Source: Bacillus solitudinis (lineage in GTDB: Bacteria > Bacillota > Bacilli > Bacillales > Bacillaceae_D). From it: 64,000 bases of DNA. The notes beneath the pieces were generated by a model. It was not told the DNA's origin. It saw only the letters and a program-made list of their open reading frames with translations, and searched no databases. Where the stretch lies: NCBI RefSeq assembly GCF_002797395.1, contig NZ_KZ454943.1:3199966-3263965 (forward strand), written 5' to 3'. This document shows positions 22,801-37,800 of this stretch, one piece after another. Positions within the stretch are counted from its first letter, which is position 1, and the number at the start of each line of letters is the position of its first letter. The position numbers were made by a program, and so were the translations under genes.

Positions 22801-25800
22801 TTACCTTGATGAGGGATGTTATAATGTTAGTATGTCTTTTTTTTTCAGCTAACAAGGACTAGTTTTCATTGGAAGTTTAATCAGCGTAACAAAAATATAT
22901 TAAAATTTAGTGGTGGTCTCAGTGATTTTTATTCAAATTCTATTACCGATTTTTATCATTTTTTCAGTAGGATATATTGGTCAAAAAAAAATAGGGTTCG
23001 ATGTACGTGCTCTTTCTGTAATGGCTCTTTACTTAATGTCTCCATTTCTATCTTTTAGGACATTCTATCAAACACCCTTGGATGAGAAGTATTTATACAT
23101 GCTTTTTTATTCGGTTGTGCTATGTTTTATTCTAATAGTGTGGGTCAAAGCTATTGGTCGTATAGGGAAATACACGCATTCTGAGAAGTGTGGGACCATT
23201 CTAGCGTCGGCATTTATGAACAACGGGAATTATGGAACTCCCGTTGCCTTGTTTGCGTTTGGCACAATAGGTCTAGATTATGCAGTTGTTTTAATGGTTT
23301 TACAAACGTTTTTAATGAGTACTGTTGGTTTATATTATGCAGCAAAAGGAGGTAGTGGCGAAGTAGGTATAAAAAAAGCTTTGAAATCTGTATTAAAGAT
23401 GCCAATCATTTATGGGGCTATTGGTGGTCTACTGTTTCAAATAACCAATGTCGAGATTTCAGAATATATTTTTGTGGCGATTGATTTTATTGCGAATGCC
23501 ACGGTTCCTACAATAATGATTATACTAGGTATGCAACTGGCATCTATTTCTTTAAAAAGAATTCCAGTGAAAAAGGTTTCGATTGCTTTAACAATTAGGC
23601 TTGTTCTTTCACCAGTTATTGCTTATGCGATTACGTTAGTATTGCCTATTGACGAGGTGTTAGCTAAGCTGATGATCGTAATGGCTGCGATGCCGACAGC
23701 GGCAAATACGACGATTTATTCCCTTCAATTTAAGACGGAGCCTGATTTAGTTTCTAGTAGTACGTTAATTAGTACGTTGCTTAGTCTAATTACATTACCG
23801 ATATGGTTATGGATACTACTATAATTAAATTTTTCTGATTGGCAGAAAACAATAATCTAAAAACTGAGAATTCATCTTAAGGGCCTGGAAAAAACAAAAA
23901 CAAATCTTTTAAAGTATTTCGAGGAAGCAGCAACGGGGCACTTATTGCTAAAAAGACTAGTAAACAAGGTATAACTCACCTTGTTTACTAGGTTCTAAAG
24001 TTTCTTAGTTTTTTTTAAAATGCGAAATAAAATAATTTAATCTGTCTAATTTAATCAGGTTGTGATTACACTTTTGACTGTCTTCGCAAATATAGTTTCC
24101 TCTATCTGTGTAGGTTTCTACTCCACTTTTTACTTTGGACATAAACAACCCGATTTTTTCATGGCCCCCACATAATGCACATATTCCTTTACCGTTACTA
24201 TTAAATGTTCCCTGTAATCCGATTAATTTATCTTTGTAATCAACAATGAGATACTTTCTCTCTGAGCGTATATCGTACCAACCCAAATAAGAGATTTTCT
24301 TAAAATCTAGCTTTTCAAGAGGAGAATTTATTTTCTTTGATTTAGGAAATAACTTTGTTACCATTTGTTCTGTGTCTTTGACTTAGGAGGTTCCGGGAAG
24401 GTTTCCATTATAGATATTACTTATGAAAAGGATAAGATGATCGTTTACTTTGATTTTCCAAAGTGATGTCATTGTTGATAATCATGCTTTAAGCCATTCT
24501 TTATGGGTAGAGGATGGGAACGGACATAATTTAATGTTAGTGGAAAATCCATTAGCCGAAAGAATTGAAGGTAATCGCTTTAAGCAGGAATTTGCAATGA
24601 GGGAGATAAATGGGTTGCAGCTTAAATCTTATAAGCACCCAAAACCAATACTATATGAAGAGTTTGAAATAGAAATACCTTAATTTATTGCCGTTTTCCG
24701 GATTTGGAAAGCGGCTTTTATTAGTGCAAAGAAGCGTTCAATTGATTTGTTCAAAATGATTCCTTTGAACAAAGAAATGAGCAATCAAGTAAATGACACC
24801 TAAAATGATAAAAGAGTAAAAATAGTTCCATTTCACGGCGTGGTAAATTCCAATTAGACTAAGAAAAGGTAAGGTTATCAGGGAACCAAGAGTAGAGAAG
24901 ATAGCAGCTTTTAAAAACGGATTTAAATTAGGTTTTATTTGTAAAAAAACCATTACTACTATCGGTAATATGCAAATACTCCATGGAACATAGTTCGAGG
25001 TGAAAGGTAAAACCTCATAGTGATAATGAAACAAACCAAGAGAATCACCAATTAAATCAAGAGCCGAGGCAGAAATCGCAACAAAAAAACCAGAATATAA
25101 CAATCGGTCTGTACTTTCTTTTTTTCTGAAATTCATCCAAAAAATAATAGCAATAAAGAACAATATGAAACCAAACCACCACTGCCAAGTGAATAGGGAA
25201 TATTTTAACCAGATTTGAAATTTTTCAGTCATTAACTGGTTTTCCTTTACAAACAATTCATCGAAAATTTGAATATCTGTCATACTGACGCCCCTTCATA
25301 AATTATTTCTTTTGTAGCTTTTACCAAACAAATAAATTTTATAAAGAAAATGAAATTTGAAAGAGTTCGTTTGTTTACTTAGTAAGGAGGGAACATGAAA
25401 ATTAACGTCAAGTAGAAAAAGGGGGCCCATATGTTTTTCAACGACTGGGAAACAATTGGAAGAACGGTAATCGTCGGTGTTTTAGCCTACATAGGATTAA
25501 TTTTAGTTTTACGAATCTCTGGAAAACGTACGCTTTCAAAAATGAATGCGTTTGATTTAATTGTCACGATAGCGCTTGGTTCTACTTTAGCAACGATTCT
25601 ATTAAGCAAGGAGATCGCATTGGCAGAAGGTATGACTGCTTTTCTGGTGTTAGTTGGAATGCAGTATCTTATCGCATGGCTGTCAGTCAGGTCAAGCAAG
25701 GTAAGTAAAATGGTAAAGTCGACCCCTGAACTCCTCTATTATAATGGGCAGTTTTTTAGGGAAACCATGAAAGAAAAGCGAGTAGTCGAAATAGAAATTC

Positions 25801-28800
25801 TGCAGGCAGCTCGTTCAAATGGTCTGGATTCCATGGAAATGGTAAGGGCCGTTATATTAGAAACAGATGGAAACATATCTGTTATTCAAAAATCTGATAC
25901 CACTACTCATTTAACGTTGGCTAACGTAAAGAATAAGGAGGAGAAAAAGTAACATAGATTATCGGACTGATGCTCACAAGTTCTCTTTATGGACGCCTTT
26001 TTTTTTGATAAAGGCCTTAGAGATGCAGTATAAGCTCACAAGCAAGACCGACGAAAGAGAGAAGTTATGAGTTAGTTGAAGCTTATATGCAGTAGGGAGT
26101 TTGAAAGTAATCTTTCTGAAAAAAAGGTTTATATACTGGTAATCTTAACGTTTAAGTAATAACAGTTATCAGAACTAGAGCCCCAGTTATCACTGTATAG
26201 TTAATCCAGAATGTTCTAATCGACTTGGCATATAGTTAAAGGATTCACCTAACGAACTTCAATTTAGAACGTTGGAAAAAACCTACTCCGGTCGTCAATA
26301 AGCAAGAAGAAAAAAGTATAACTTTGGAGGTATACCTATGAAGGCAATTGTCTATCACAAATATGGTTCTACCGATGTGCTTGAATTAAAAGAAGTAGAA
26401 AAGCCTACTCCCAAGGACGATGAAGTGCTGATAAAAATTCATGCGGCATCCATAAATTCATGGGACTGGGATCTCCTAAGAGGTACCCCGTTCTTGGTCC
26501 GCCTTGGAGGATTTCTAAAACCGAAAAACAAGATATTAGGAGCTGACATAGCAGGGCGGGTAGAAGCGGTTGGCAGAAACGTAAAACTTTTACAACGAGG
26601 TGATGAAGTCTTCGGAGACATATCTGGCGGTAGTTGGGGCGGGTTTGCCGAGTATGTATGTGTTCCTGAAAATGCATTGGCTCATAAATCCTTCAGTATG
26701 ACATTCGAACAAGGAGCAGCTATACCTCAAGCAGCTGTGCTCGCCTTGCAGGGTCTTCGCGATAAAGGAAAGATTGAGCAAGGACAAAAGGTGTTGATTA
26801 ACGGTGCGGGTGGTGGGGTAGGTACGTTTGCGGTGCAAATGGCCAAATCCTTCGGGGCTGAGGTGACAGGCGTAGACAGCGAGAGGAAATTGGAATTGAT
26901 CCGATCGGTTGGTGCAGACCATGTGATAGATTACACCCAAGAAGATTTCACCAAAAAGGGGAAGCGGTACGACTTGATTCTTGATGTTGTCGGGCGTCGT
27001 TCAATTTACGATTATAAGCGTGTATTAAATCCTAAAGGCAATTATGTCATGATTGGAGGTCTAACGTCTCGAATCCTTCAAATTTTATTCATAGGACCAT
27101 GGATTTCAATGACCGAAGGAAAGAAAATGGGTTTGCTGATGCACAAACCAAACAAACAGGATTTAAACTTTATAAATGAGCTTATCGAATCAGGGAAAGT
27201 CGTTCCTGTTATAGATAGACGTTACCCGTTAAGTGAAGTGGCTGAAGCGCTTCGATATTTTGGTGAAGGACACATTCAAGGAAAGGTTGTCATTGTTTTA
27301 GAATAGAATAATACAACCTGATATTTAATTTAATCGAATTAACCAGCTAATTATATAAATCCCTGAACCATTGGTTCTGTTAGAGTAGATTCCATAGAAA
27401 GAGGACAATGGTGTTTATAAGGGTAACGTAGTAATTAGAATATTTGAGTAGCCAAGTTTTTTTGTCCTGCATTGTCCTGACATTGTCCTGACACATTTGA
27501 GCATTATTATAGGATTTGTAAGGTCAAATAAAACTTGGAGGTTGATTTTTATGTTAAATGTACTTTCTACAAAAATTGTAACACTGTTAGCGGTAGGAGT
27601 CGCGGTTCCATCCATGATGGTAACGGATTCGAACGTAGAGGCAGAACAGAGTACGTCTACATTTGAAAAAGCGTCATGGATACAAGAATTAGACGAAGAG
27701 ACTCGAGAACAATTTAAAAATATTCGCGAGCAAATCCAAGCAGGGGAGCTAACTAAGGAAGAGGCTAGTGAACAAATGGAAGAGTTAGGAATTGATTTCT
27801 CATTAGGAAAGAGACGAGGATTCGCCAAGCTGGATGAGGAAACCCGTACGAAGCTAGCAGAAATCACAGAGCAGGTCAAAGCCGGAGAAATCACAGAAGA
27901 AGAAGCACAAGTACAAATGGAAGAGTTAGGAATTAACATGCCATTAGGTGAAAAAGGATTCAAGGGCAGTCATCAAGGACATTTTAATAAGTCTGTTAAC
28001 GAGAACGAACAGACGGATGTAGAGGAAACATTGTAGGTTAATTGTGAGGTTTTTAAGCACATAATTACAAAAAAAGGTAACTTCCGTTTAAGGCTGTCAC
28101 AATATATCTGCTAACCTGTTGTGGTAAAAGTAATACCGCATCAGGTTTTTTACTATTAACCAATTAGTATAGGATAGTTAAGGCCGAGGTTACTGGTTCG
28201 TTGACTCTATGGTTGATGTGATACTAAAAAAGTCAATTTCCAGGTACAAAAGTTGGTTATCAAAAAGTTAATATAAACTAGGTTTGTTCTCACATTCATT
28301 CGGGAAGTAACTAATTATACCAGATTAATATATTACTTATTTTCCAAAGGGAGGAAGCAAGTGAATGAGAGATGAACACAAAGGCAAAGAAAGTAATAGC
28401 AAAAAGGAACAGTTGGAGAGTTATACAATTAACGATCAGGGAAAGAAACTAACGACCAATCAAGGTTTAAAAGTGTCTGAGGACGAGTTTTCTTTAAAGG
28501 CTGGCGAACGTGGGCCAACGTTGATGGAAGATTTTCATTTCCGAGAGAAAATGACTCATTTTGATCATGAGCGTATTCCTGAACGAATTGTGCATGCCCG
28601 TGGTTTTGCCGCTCATGGGGAGTTTCAAGTATATGATTCGATGAAGAAATATACGAAAGCGAGGTTTCTGCAGGATCCTTCCAAAAAAACACCGGTATTT
28701 GTTCGTTTTTCTACCGTCGCTGGTTCACGGGGATCTGGAGAGTTGGCAAGGGATGCTCGTGGATTTTCTACGAAATTTTATACAGAAGAAGGAAACTATG

Positions 28801-31800
28801 ATTTAGTCGGTAATAATATCCCAGTATTTTTTATTCAAGATGCCATTAAATTTCCTGATTTGGTCCATGCTTTAAAACCAGAGCCACATAATGAAATGCC
28901 CCAAGCAGCATCCGCACATGATACTTTTTGGGATTTCATCGCGAATAATCAAGAATCGGCCCATATGGTCATGTGGGCGATGTCAGACCGGGCGATACCG
29001 AGAAGCTTTCGGATGATGGAAGGATTTGGAGTCCACACTTTTCGTTTTGTTAATGAGGAAGGTAAGGCCCATTTTGTTAAATTCCATTGGAAGCCTGTAC
29101 TTGGAACTCATTCGGTCGTATGGGACGAGGCACAAAAAATCAATGGTAAGGATCCAGATTTTCACCGTCGTGACCTATGGGAAGCTATTGAGAACGGTGA
29201 TTATCCAGAATATGAATTAGGAGTACAAATTCTTGCCGAAGATGAGGAATTTAATTTTGACTTTGATATCCTTGATCCTACAAAGCTTTGGCCCGAGGAA
29301 GAAATCCCGGTAAAACTTATCGGGAAAATGACATTGAATCGAAATGTTGACAACGTTTTTGCAGAAACAGAACAAGTGGCCTTCCACCCAGGGCATGTAG
29401 TTCCAGGGATTGACTTTTCCAATGATCCTTTATTACAAGGTCGGTTGTTTTCATACACAGATACACAATTAATTCGTCTCGGTGGTCCTAATTTTCACGA
29501 GCTGCCGATTAATCGCCCTGTTTGTCCCTTCCATAACAACCAACGAGACGGATACGGTCGTCAAACGATTAATAAAGGCCAGGTAAGCTATCATAAAAAT
29601 TCACTTGCTGCTAATACACCTGAACCAGCAAGTGAAAAAGAAGGTGGATTTAAACATTACCAAGAGAAAGTCGAAGGACATAAAGTACGGAGACGAAGTC
29701 AAAGCTTTGAAGACCACTTTTCTCAAGCGACCTTATTCTGGAACAGCATGAGTAAGGCAGAAAAAGAGCATATCATGAATGCATTCAGTTTTGAACTTGG
29801 GAAAGTAAAGAGTGAATCTATAAAACAACAAGTGGTTGATATGTTCGGTCATGTTAGCACGGAGTTGGCTACAGGTTTTGCAGAAGCAATTGGAGCAAAT
29901 CCTCCGCAAGGGAAAGACAGTGGGGTTACAAAATCTTCACCCGCTTTAAGTCAGGAAAATACGAAGAGAAAGCCTGCTACTCGTAAAGTTGCAGTGGTCA
30001 TTAGCAGTGGCTTTAATGGAACAGAGGTCAAACCTGTTTTAGATGCTTTAAAAGAAGTAGGGATTCAGCCTGAGATTGTAAGTGAGAAACTAGGAGCGGT
30101 AAAAGGCATGGATGGAGTAGTGTTAGAAGTCGATCATACCTTTTTAACAGCAGACTCAGTTTTGTTTGATGCGGTTTATGTTGTTGGCACATGTAAGGAG
30201 AACAATGCTTTTTACAAGCAAGCTACCTACTTTATTCAGGAAGCATTTTCCCATTATAAGCCAATTGGTACTACTCAAGAGGGGAAAGTGCTGCTAAATA
30301 TAGACAATATCGAAAATAGTCCGGGTGTTGTTTATGGGGGGAAAATAAAGGAATTCGCTGAGAGGTTCATCGAGGCGATTTCTCATCATCGACACTGGGA
30401 GCGTAAAGTTGTGTAAGTTTGTATAAAGATAGGTTAAGGATAAATGAAAATAGGCTGTATAAAGGGTTATGTCAAAAGGTTAAAATCGCCTTATGACATA
30501 ACCTCATTTTTTTATTTACAGAATAAAAAAACCTTATTATTGAAAATCACTTTTTGGGAGAATAATTTCGAATTGATAATTTTATACGACTGGTGCCATA
30601 TTAAGCTTAGTTATAGTATTTCCTTTCTATAAGTTAGGATTTCAATTTTGAAAATGATGGGAGCAAATCATGCTAACAAGAATGACAAAAATAAAGAGAA
30701 GAAAGCTCCTAATATTAATCATTATTACTGGTCTCATACTATTCTGTGGACTTTTTAGTAATCAATTTGCATTTGCAGCAAATAGTTCCTTCTGGCAAAA
30801 AGAGTCTAATCAACACACAGATCCTAAATTAGTAGATGTCGCGTCAATTGATGAGGTAATAAAAGCAATGACTTTAGAAGAAAAGGCAAATTTGGTTGTT
30901 GGTAGAGGTATGCCTGGAATGTTTGGAAACCCAACAGCAGAAGTAGCGGGTGCAGTGGGCGTGACACATGCAATCCCTAGGTTAGGAATTCCAATATTAT
31001 TGTTTGCCGATGGCCCAGCTGGATTAAGAATTAGTCCAATTAGAGAAGAAGATTCAAACACATATTATACAACGGCTTTTCCGATAGAGACTGCATTGGC
31101 CTCAACATGGGATAAGAAAATGGTTGAAGTTGTTGGAGTAGCCTTAGGCAATGAAGTTAAAGAATATGGTCTAGACATTTTATTAGCTCCAGCATTGAAT
31201 CTTCATCGTAATCCATTGGGTGGAAGAAACTTTGAATATTTTTCTGAAGATCCTTTACTAACAGGAAAAATGGGTGCTTCCTATGTAAAAGGTGTCCAAT
31301 TTAACAAGGTTGGAGCAACAGTTAAGCATTTTGTTGCTAATAACCAGGAAACAAACAGGAGTGAGATTGATACAATCGTATCACAAAGAGCCTTAAGAGA
31401 ATTGTATCTAAAAGGCTTTGAAATAGCTGTAAAAGAAGCCAACCCCTGGTCAATGATGAGTGCATATAATCTGCTTAATGGGATTCCTTCTTCTCAAAAC
31501 AGTGAATTGTTGACATCAATATTAAGAGAAGACTGGAATTTTGAGGGGGTTGTGATGACGGATTGGTTTGCTGGTTTTGATCCCGTTGCACAGATGAGAG
31601 CTGGAAACGATCTTATTATGCCAGGAGAAAAAGAAATTAGTATTCAAATTATAAATGCTGTAAAAAATGGAACGCTTGATGAAGCGATTCTTGACCGGAA
31701 TATTCAACATATTCTTAGGAGTGCAATAAAGACACCGAGTTTCAAAGGCTATCACCATTCTAATAATCCCAATCTAAAAGCACACGCACAAATAGCACGA

Positions 31801-34800
31801 CAAGCAGCTGCGGAAGGAATGGTGCTTTTAAAAAATAAGGAGAAATCTTTGCCATTAAATAAAAATGCAAAAATCGGATTGTTCGGAAACACACAGATTG
31901 AAACAATCAAAGGTGGTACAGGAAGTGGGAATGTACGCTCTGCATATGTAGTTTCTATTGTAGAAGGTTTGGAGGAAATGGGATTTCACTTAAATCAGGA
32001 ACTTTTAAACAAATATAAGACATATATTTCAACTTTAAGACAACAGGAAGAATATATAATCAAACCAGACCCGTTAGGAATTGATTTTGGTTTTGTTACC
32101 CCTACCATCCCAGAAAAGCCGCTAAAAGCGAGCGAGATTACCTTGGTTGAAAAAGAAACTGATCTTGGTGTTATCGTTATTGGCAGAATATCAGGAGAAT
32201 TTGAAGACAGAAAGAATGAAAAAGGAGATTTTCTCTTAACTGATAATGAACAAGAAATAATTGAAGATGTGGCAGAGCAATATCATGCTGAAGGGAAAAA
32301 AGTCGTGGTGGTTCTTAACATTGGGGGACCAATAGAAGTAGCTAGCTGGAGAGATAAAGTCGATGCAATTCTCTTAGCATGGCAACCTGGGCAGGAAGCG
32401 GGGCATGCAGTAGCTGATGTATTATCAGGTAATGTGAATCCATCTGGTAAACTTTCTACAACATTCCCTATGAAATACGATGATGTCCCTTCGTCCCATA
32501 ATTTTCCAGGTACTCCGGTTGAGAATCCTACAATTGTTATTTATGAAGAAGATATTTATTTAGGGTATCGTTACTATTCAACTTTTCAAGTAGAGCCCGC
32601 CTATGAGTTTGGTTATGGATTATCTTATACAACATTTAATTATCAAAACCTGTTAGTACAGAAAGGAAAAGATAAAATCACGATTAATGTGACCGTAAAA
32701 AATAAGGGGAATGTTCCAGGGAGAGAAATTGTAGAAGTTTACCTATCAGCACCTGATGGAAAACTAGAAAAACCTGCACTAGAACTAAAAGCATTCGAAA
32801 AAACAAAAGAATTAAAACCAAATCACCATCAATTATTGAAATTTGATCTTTTTACAAAAGACCTTGCTTCATTTGATGAAGAAAAATCAGCATGGATAAT
32901 TGAAAAAGGTATATATAAAATAAATGTAGGATCTTCTTCAGAAAACATCCATGAAATAGCAAAATTCGAAATAGAAAAGGATATCATTGTAGAAAAAGTA
33001 AATGATGTAGTAGCACCACAATTAGAAATAAACAGGTTTTCAAAAGACGAGTAAATTGAAACAATTATTTTTTGGAATTTCGTATCGAAGAAAGGTCTTT
33101 TTTACAACAGTTAAATCCAACAACGTGAATAATAAGTTTAGTTGCCGAAAATCAGTGAAGGATTTTAATTCCTAAAGGACATACTATAACAAGTATAAAC
33201 TTTAGGAGGTCACGCTTTGAGAGTACCAACGACACCTTGGACATTGCTATACAAAATTCATCGTGAAATTCTCCCAGAGGTCCATTCCTTTTTAAATGAA
33301 TGGAGGGAAAAGGCGAGTCACATTCCCAATATAGAACTTCGTGAACAGGCGCTTTCGAGTATTAAAGAAAAAGCGTTTCATTGTGAGGGAGGGGCTGTTT
33401 ATGGTTTATTGGCTGGGGGAAATCGCCAGAAAATCATTCGGTTTATTGTTGCGTATCAAACCATTAGTGATTATTTAGATAACTTGTGTGATAGGAGCAC
33501 TTCTTTAGAAGAAAGAGATTTTCGAGAGCTCCATAAATCAATGCTTCACGCCTTGAAACCTGGAGAGGAACCTATAAATTATTATCAATACCGGAACGAT
33601 CAGGATGATGGTGGTTTTCTGGCTTCGCTTGTTCGCACCTGTCAAAATATCCTTAAAGAACTTCCTGGTTTTAAGGATACCCAGTCTACGATGTATCAAC
33701 TAGCGGGATACTTTTGTGATTTGCAGGTATATAAACATGTAGAAAAAGATAAGCGGGTGGCATTATTAGAAAATTGGTATGACAAACACAAGCATGAATT
33801 GCCTGTTATGACTTGGTATGAGTTTTCGGCTTGTTCAGGTTCTACACTAGGAATTTATTGTTTTGCAGGCTATGCTGCGAATGGACCGTTAGATCTAGAA
33901 CGGGTCGAGGTGTTGAAAAACGGGTATTTCCCTTGGGTTCAAGGTCTTCATATTTTGCTTGATTATTTTATTGATCAAGAAGAAGATCTGTTAGAAGATG
34001 ATTTAAACTTTATTTCTTATTATGAGAATGAAGAAAAAATGGTTGAAAGAATTAAACATGTAAAAGAAAGCGCGGAAGAAAGTCTGCGAAGTTTGCCTGA
34101 CCGGAAATTTCACCAACTTATAAACAAAGGTCTTATCGCCATCTATTTGGCCGATGAAAAAGTCCAAGCCCATAAAGAATTAAAGAGAACGGCTAAACGA
34201 TTTATTCAATTTGGGGGCTTACCTACTGTGTTTTTCTATTTGAATAGTTGGGTTTACCGTCGAGCATAAAGTGAATTATTCACTTATTACCCTAGTGGCT
34301 AGTGATTGAACCTTTAGGTGGGTTCTATTGATAACATCATCGTTAAAATAACCGATTTATCAGTACCGTCCCAAAGACCAAAAAACTCTCGATACATAAT
34401 CGAGAGTGGTGTAGTAAAGTAGCTTTGATTATTTTAGAAATTTCGATTTACTCTATTTACGGGTCTCTACTTTTTGTTTTAGAGTTTCTATTTTTTCCTT
34501 TGCTTCATTAAAGTCTAAATTAATATTAGTTAAATAGTAAAGATATGGGCTGTCTTGTTTTCTTAACAAACTGAAAACTAAAGGCTTTTCGTGTTGAATA
34601 ATTGCCATAATTTCCGATGCGGGTAGGGTGAATCTCCCTGGCTTGACTCTTATGAAATATCTTATGAAATTATTAAAGATATAGACGGAGTTGGGCTCAT
34701 CCGGAGTATTATGAAGAACGATTTCAAATTTTTTTAAGGCTTCACTTAATTCTTTATTATACTTTTCCATACTTTTGTCTTCCTTTCTGAAAGTATGCAG

Positions 34801-37800
34801 CGCTTTCAGAAGAGGTTCTGAAGGCAGCTGGCTGACATCGGTTTCCCATTAGTCCCTGTAGCTTTGCGTCCTTACCTTTCAGTAAGTTTGCCATTGTCTT
34901 TTTTTAAAATGGTTTTAACGAAAATAAGTTAGATCTTAGATAGATAAAAAGCAATATAAAATACATATTATCATAGTTATTTTAACCTATTATTGTAGTT
35001 TGTTTAATGAGAAAATGTAAAAAAATAAAAAAAGAGTTAAAAGAACTAGGATTTTGTACTTAAGTGAGGTAAGTAAAAGCATTCGATTAGTATAAAAATC
35101 AAAAAAAGTCGTATTATGTATAAATTTCTTTCTCTTTTTAGTGAAATTATTTTACCACTTTCAATTAAGGTGGACTTTTCAGTAAGAGATTTAACAATAA
35201 AGTTAACAGAAGTAAACAAACGCCCTAAATATAACAGAACATGGCGAATCGATTTGTTCATTAGACAAAGTATTAAGTTATCTAATGGTATTTTTATTTT
35301 CTATTTATAAAATCGTCTCCCTCTTATAAAACAATAACAAAAGGACATACTATGGATATTATTCAACGAGGGAGGGTATAAATTTGAGCACAACAGAGAA
35401 TGTATTATCAATTTTTGCTTTGGGTGGCTTGAATGAAATCGGAAAAAATATGTATGCAATTGAATACTCGAACGATATTATCATTATCGACTGTGGAAAT
35501 AAGTTTCCTGACGAAAGTTTATTAGGCATTGATTTGATTATTCCTGACATTACATACTTAGTAGAGAATCAAGATAAAATCAGCGCCGTAATCGTTACAC
35601 ATGGGCATGAAGATCATATTGGAGGTATCCCGTTTTTTCTCAAAAAATTAAATGTTCCCGTTTACGCAACGCGATTCACATTAGGTTTAATTGAACTGAA
35701 ATTAAAAGAACATAAACTTCTGAGGGAAACCAAGCTCGTTGAGATTGACTCGAACTCAGAGCTATCATTCGGGGAAATACGAGTGAACTTTTTTAAAGTG
35801 ACCCATAGCATTCCAGATTGCCTGGGGATTGTCTTTCACACCCCAGAAGGGATTATCGTCCATACGGGTGACTTTAAGTTTGATTTAACTCCTGCAAATA
35901 ACGAGCATTCGGATATTCACAAAATAGCAGATATCGGCAAGAATGGTATCTTGCTTTTATTATCTGAGAGTACCAATGCTGAACGTCCCGGGTCTACCCC
36001 AACAGAGCAAGTAGTAGGTGAACATGTGGAAGCAGCATTCATGAAGGCCAAGCGCAAAGTCTTTCTCTCTACTTTTGCTTCAAATGTTAGTCGCCTTCAG
36101 CAGGTCGTTGAAGCAGCCCGTAAAACAAACCGAAAGCTTGCATTGCTTGGGCGAAGTATGGTGAATGTTGTAGAGGTGGCCATGAAACGTGGTTATTTAG
36201 AAGTTCCCGATGGTATGTTAATTGACCAAAATCAAATCAACAGTATGGATCCTGAAAAGGTGGCGATTTTATGCACCGGAAGTCAAGGAGAACCAATGGC
36301 TGCGCTCGCTCGCCTGTCTACCGGAAGCTTTCGAGGCGTTGAGGTTTTACCTGAGGATACAATTATCTTTGCAGCAGGTCCAATTCCTGGGAATGAACGA
36401 AATGTTACACGAATCGTTGATAATTTATTTGCCCTTGGAGCTCATGTGATTTATGGATCGGGAAGTACATCCGGAATGCATGTTTCTGGACATGGCTATC
36501 AAGAAGATTTGAAATTAATGCTAACGTTAATGAAACCGAAATACTTAATTCCAATTCACGGTGAATATCGAATGCTCCACCATCATAGTTTATTAGCGGA
36601 ATCAGTTGGAGTAGCGAAAGAAAATACGTTTATCATCAATAATGGTGATGTTGTGGATATTCAAAACAACATTGCCCGTCAGACCAGAAAAGTACCAACA
36701 GGGAACACTTTCGTAGACGGTGTTGGTGTTGGTGATGTTGGGGATATGGTGCTACGAGACCGCAAACAGCTTTCAGAGGATGGGATGCTTGTGATTGTGT
36801 TAACCATGAGCAAAACGGAAAGAAAACTTGTTTCTGGACCGGACACTATTTCTCGAGGATTCGCGTATAATGATTTCGACGAACTCAGAAATGACGTTAA
36901 TCGGCTTATTACCAAAAACGTGAATGAACTATTAGAAGCAGATAGAAACGAATGGAATGTTATAAAGAAACAGTTAAAGAAATCAATAGGACAATACTTG
37001 TTTTCTCATACGAAGAAAAAACCAATGATCGTTCCTATTATTATTGAAATTTAAAAAGGGAAATTGCTCACCAAACAGACGCTACTTGAAAAATTTTCGG
37101 GGGGTCTGTTTGTGTTTAAAGGGGGAGGATAAACAAAGAAGGTAAAAGCCTAAATACTTCTTCAATGCGAAAAGCATCTACCAAAGGTAGAGGTAGTGAC
37201 AGATGCTCTCGCAAATTGAAATTGAAGAATTTATCGCTGCAACTCTTTCCCCCTTCGATTGTGGATAAGAAGAAAAAAATAAGTAGTTTGATTTGTATCT
37301 TATTTTAGTCTTTTTTAGCTTGCAAGTATGTATGCCGACTCACTCAGCAAACAAATGTTTCCCAATCGTAAACTTCGGGGTCCTCGTTAAAATCCAGGTG
37401 GAGGTTGCTATTGCAGGATTGTAATAATAAGTAGCGCCTTTAGATGGATCTTGGCCTGTCCAAGCATCTCTCACTGCTTTATAGGAATCAGAAGAAGGCG
37501 TTAACTCATATTGCCCATCATAGACTGCTGTAAAAGCATTAGGTTGATAAATGACCTCTTCAATCGTAGAAGGAAACTCAGATGACAACAGACGATTTTT
37601 AATAACCGCTGCCACGGCAACTTGTCCCTCGTATGGCTCTCCTCTTGCTTCGCCGTTAACGATTCTCGCAAGCTTCTCAATTTCTTGAAGACGGTAAAGA
37701 GTATTCGGGCCAGCAATGCCATCTGGTGTTAGATTGAAATCTCGTTGAAGCTGGCGAACCGCTTCTTCAGTCAGGTCACCATAGTAACCAGTCGTATTCG